Positions 17,728 through 19,711 of a stretch of DNA of 19,711 nucleotides are shown in pieces; position 1 is the stretch's first letter; every line of letters starts with the position of its first letter. The stretch is from positions 1 through 19,711 of the forward strand of contig NW_014012788.1 in NCBI RefSeq assembly GCF_000611645.1. Direction: 5' to 3'. Position numbers and translations under genes: made by a program. Under the pieces are notes generated by a model, which did no database searches, was not told the DNA's origin, and saw nothing but the letters and a program-made list of their open reading frames with translations. Origin of the DNA: Monoraphidium neglectum. Its lineage: Eukaryota > Chlorophyta > Chlorophyceae > Sphaeropleales > Selenastraceae.

Positions 17728-19711
17728 ATGGCATTGCCGGGGGTACGGAATGGTTTGGATGGGGTGGGGACGCGAGAAACGGGGGGCCCCGGCGGCCGCA
17801 GGCATGGGAAGGGCACCAGGAAGGGCAGTGTAGCAGGCAAAGCGGCAACCGAAGCCGTGGCGCGAGTTGACACAGGGGACGGCGGTGCAAAAAGGGTCGC
17901 GTTTGGATTCGTCGATCAATATATTGGCAACATGGAGTGTGACCCATCCTCCCCGTTCCTCCCTGCTGAGGTGCTGCGCAAGGTGCAGCTCCTGGCACTG
18001 AATGGCGAGCCCAACCCCTCCAGCCGCCTGCTCCTGCTTCTATCTATGTGCGGCGTATGCCATCAGTGGCGGCAGCTGTGCAGCGAAGTGGATCAGGAGA
18101 CAGCTCTAGCTTTCGACGGATTGGAGACGGCCCCTCCAGCCCGCGGGGGCGTCATAACGCGGTTCAGAAAGACTCCGTCGTCGAAAAAGACTGAGGTGTT
18201 TGAGGCTGCAGCCAGGCTGCTGACCGGTGAGGCTGGCCAAAGAGGACGGAGCGCGGTGTGGCCCCATTACCAGCGGGTCGCCCGCGAGCGCGATAGCAGC
18301 GGTTTGACTTGGCGATCGCATTGCTTGTACGCGCGACCGTTGCCCCTGGGGCCCGCTGTATGCGAAACTCCCGGCCCCGGTGGCTGCAACGCTCCACCCA
18401 AGGCACTTGCCTGTGCGAGAGGGATCCTCGGAATGGGGGCGTGAGGTGCTCGAAATCGTGGCCGTGTCGTCCACCCGCCCCGGGGCCCGCCGTCTGGGGC
18501 CGGGCCCACGGTGCAGCGTACCAGGTGGCAGCGCGCTAGGCGGCGGGCACCAGCCTCGTCTCGACCAACGGCCCTCCCTCTCATCGTCTAATGACAGGAT
18601 ATGGCGAAGTCTCCCTGTCCGGCGACTGCGTGACCGACGCCGTCCTGGCCGCGCTCGGCGCCGCCAACGGCCCGCAGCTGCTCAGCCTGCGCGTACAGTC
18701 GGCCGGCGCGGTCACGGACACAGCGCTCGCCGCGCTGTTCGCCGCCGCGCCACGGCTGCGGCACGTGCAGCTGGCCGACCTCGGGCCGCACGTCACGGGC
18801 GCCTTCCTGCCGGCACTGCTGGGCAGCTGCCGACACCTGCAGTCCCTCCACTTGTCGGGCGTCCCGGGGGTCGATTGGTCGCGCATGGACTGGGCCCGCG
18901 CGGCGCCCGCGCCTGCGCCCGCCGCGCCCGCCCCCGCGGCCTGCCGCGCGCTGCGGCTGCCTTCGAGCGCCTGCGAGGAGGCGGGCGCGGGGCCGGCCGG
19001 TCGCGGGGGGCGCGGGGCAGACGCGGCGGGGGACCAGCCGTGGCCGGCGTCCCTGGGCGCGGTGGCTGCGGCCAGCAGCAGCGGCCGCGGGCCGGCGCTG
19101 TCACCCCCGGCGTCGCCGATGCAGCAGCACTACATGCAGTCGTCGCCGCTGGGCGGCGGGCCAGAGCAGCAGCAGCACGCGGGCGGCGGGCGGGAGGCGG
19201 GCGCGGGGGGCAGCGGCGCCGCCGGCGCCAGCGGAGGCTCGGCGAGTGACGGCGGCGGTGTTGTCGCCTGCAACAGCAGCAGCAGTAGCAGTAGCGCCGC
19301 CGCCCCGGCCGCGCCGCGCCTCCCGCTCCCTGCGGCGCACCCCGCCGCCGCCACCACTGCTGCGCCACCGCCCGCGCCCGTGCGGCAGCCACCACCCGCG
19401 CCGGCGCTGGCGCGGCTGCACGTGCGGGGGGCGCGGCTGGACGGGCTGCCGCGGCTGCTGGCGCTGCTGCCAAACTTGACAGAGCTCGAGCTCGACGGGC
19501 CAGCAGTCAACATTCAAGTCGCGTCGGTCACCTGGTGAGTCCGCCCCCTCCATCCCCTCTCCCCCCCCCTTGCGCCCGCACCCGCTTCACGGCCGCCAGC
19601 AACGGCGTTCACGTCTGAAATAGTGTAAACGTACGGCGCGTCGCTGCCCAGCAGCCAATCCCTGCGGCGGCTGTTTTCCTAATCAGCCAGCCCACGCAAG
19701 CAGCATACGGC
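17728..19711 (+). CDS. F-box-like and leucine-rich-repeat protein (at least 478 residues, partial or near-complete)
   Basis: Exon 1 is 17728-18226 (phase 1) and exon 2 is 18598-19534 (donor GTGAGT, phase 2). The first part is a basic Gly-rich region. An F-box-like motif begins near residue 75 (FLPAEVLRKVQLLAL, then LLLLLSMCGVCHQWRQLC), matching the Leu-Pro start and the V-C-xx-W core of F-boxes. Exon 2 begins with about three leucine-rich repeats (VTDAVLAALGAANGPQLLSL, VTDTALAALFAAAPRLRHVQL, VTGAFLPALLGSCRHLQSL) of the AMN1/FBXL type. A low-complexity block of about 170 residues (Ala, Gly, Pro, Gln, Ser runs) follows, then another repeat (LARLHVRGARLDG, LLALLPNLTELELDG). Known F-box/LRR proteins are substrate receptors of SCF ubiquitin ligases; that role is inferred here. 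The start may instead be ATG 17932, directly before the F-box. A third exon at 19600 would end at TGA 19616-19618 with TGTAA at 19624-19628; otherwise the gene runs off the window. Confidence 0.75.
19227..19400. repeat. Low-complexity trinucleotide tracts inside the F-box/LRR exon
   Basis: Repeated agc/agt units near 19273-19294 encode a Ser run, and gcc/gcg units before and after encode Ala-Pro runs. They interrupt the leucine-rich-repeat region without breaking the frame. Confidence 0.7.

Noticed and set aside
1..19711. Bacterial or viral origin, CRISPR arrays, tRNA or rRNA genes
   Set aside because: Multiple spliced genes with eukaryotic families (DeSI, F-box/LRR) rule out a prokaryotic window, and no array or structured RNA gene was seen by eye.

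Overview
This window looks like nuclear DNA from a GC-rich green alga, most likely a chlorophyte; I would not name a genus. The reasons are very GC-rich exons, several short introns per gene (mostly 180-310 bases, with GTGAGY or GTGCGY donors and CAG acceptors), Ala/Gly/Pro/Gln/Ser homopolymer runs inside proteins, and TGTAA motifs downstream of stop codons, which is the usual polyadenylation signal of green algae. The gene models below were assembled by eye from reading frame, splice phase and comparison of duplicated copies.

Left part (1-4700, + strand). The 3' end of an unrecognised gene (3-1393, three exons) is followed by about 1.5 kb without a convincing gene. Then comes a complete five-exon gene for a 140-residue protein with two membrane spans (2887-4239).

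Middle (5376-12345). A small gene for a secreted cysteine-rich protein (5376-6324, + strand) is followed by a direct tandem duplication of a roughly 3-kb unit (about 6.1-9.06 kb and 9.12-12.34 kb). Each copy carries a minus-strand gene (copy A 7631-8752, copy B 10918-12035) with the same three-exon design: a basic N-terminal leader, a Gly-rich linker, then a hydrophobic segment followed by a coiled coil. The coil has diverged: copy A has a 33-bp (11-residue) repeat array that copy B lacks. The duplication also copied the last exon of the secreted-protein gene, leaving an orphan exon in copy B. A dinucleotide tract that is (GT)5 in copy A is (GT)34 in copy B.

Right part (12501-19711). A tentative minus-strand gene (12501-13367) could encode a small single-pass membrane protein. 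After about 1.3 kb without a clear gene there is the best-identified gene of the window, an eight-exon PPPDE/DeSI-type isopeptidase (14730-17075, + strand) with both catalytic residues. It is followed by an F-box-like/leucine-rich-repeat protein (from 17728 or 17932, running to or beyond the window end). These last two genes are adjacent and both belong to ubiquitin/SUMO families, but nothing in the sequence shows that they work together.

I found no tRNA, rRNA, CRISPR array or recognisable transposase.
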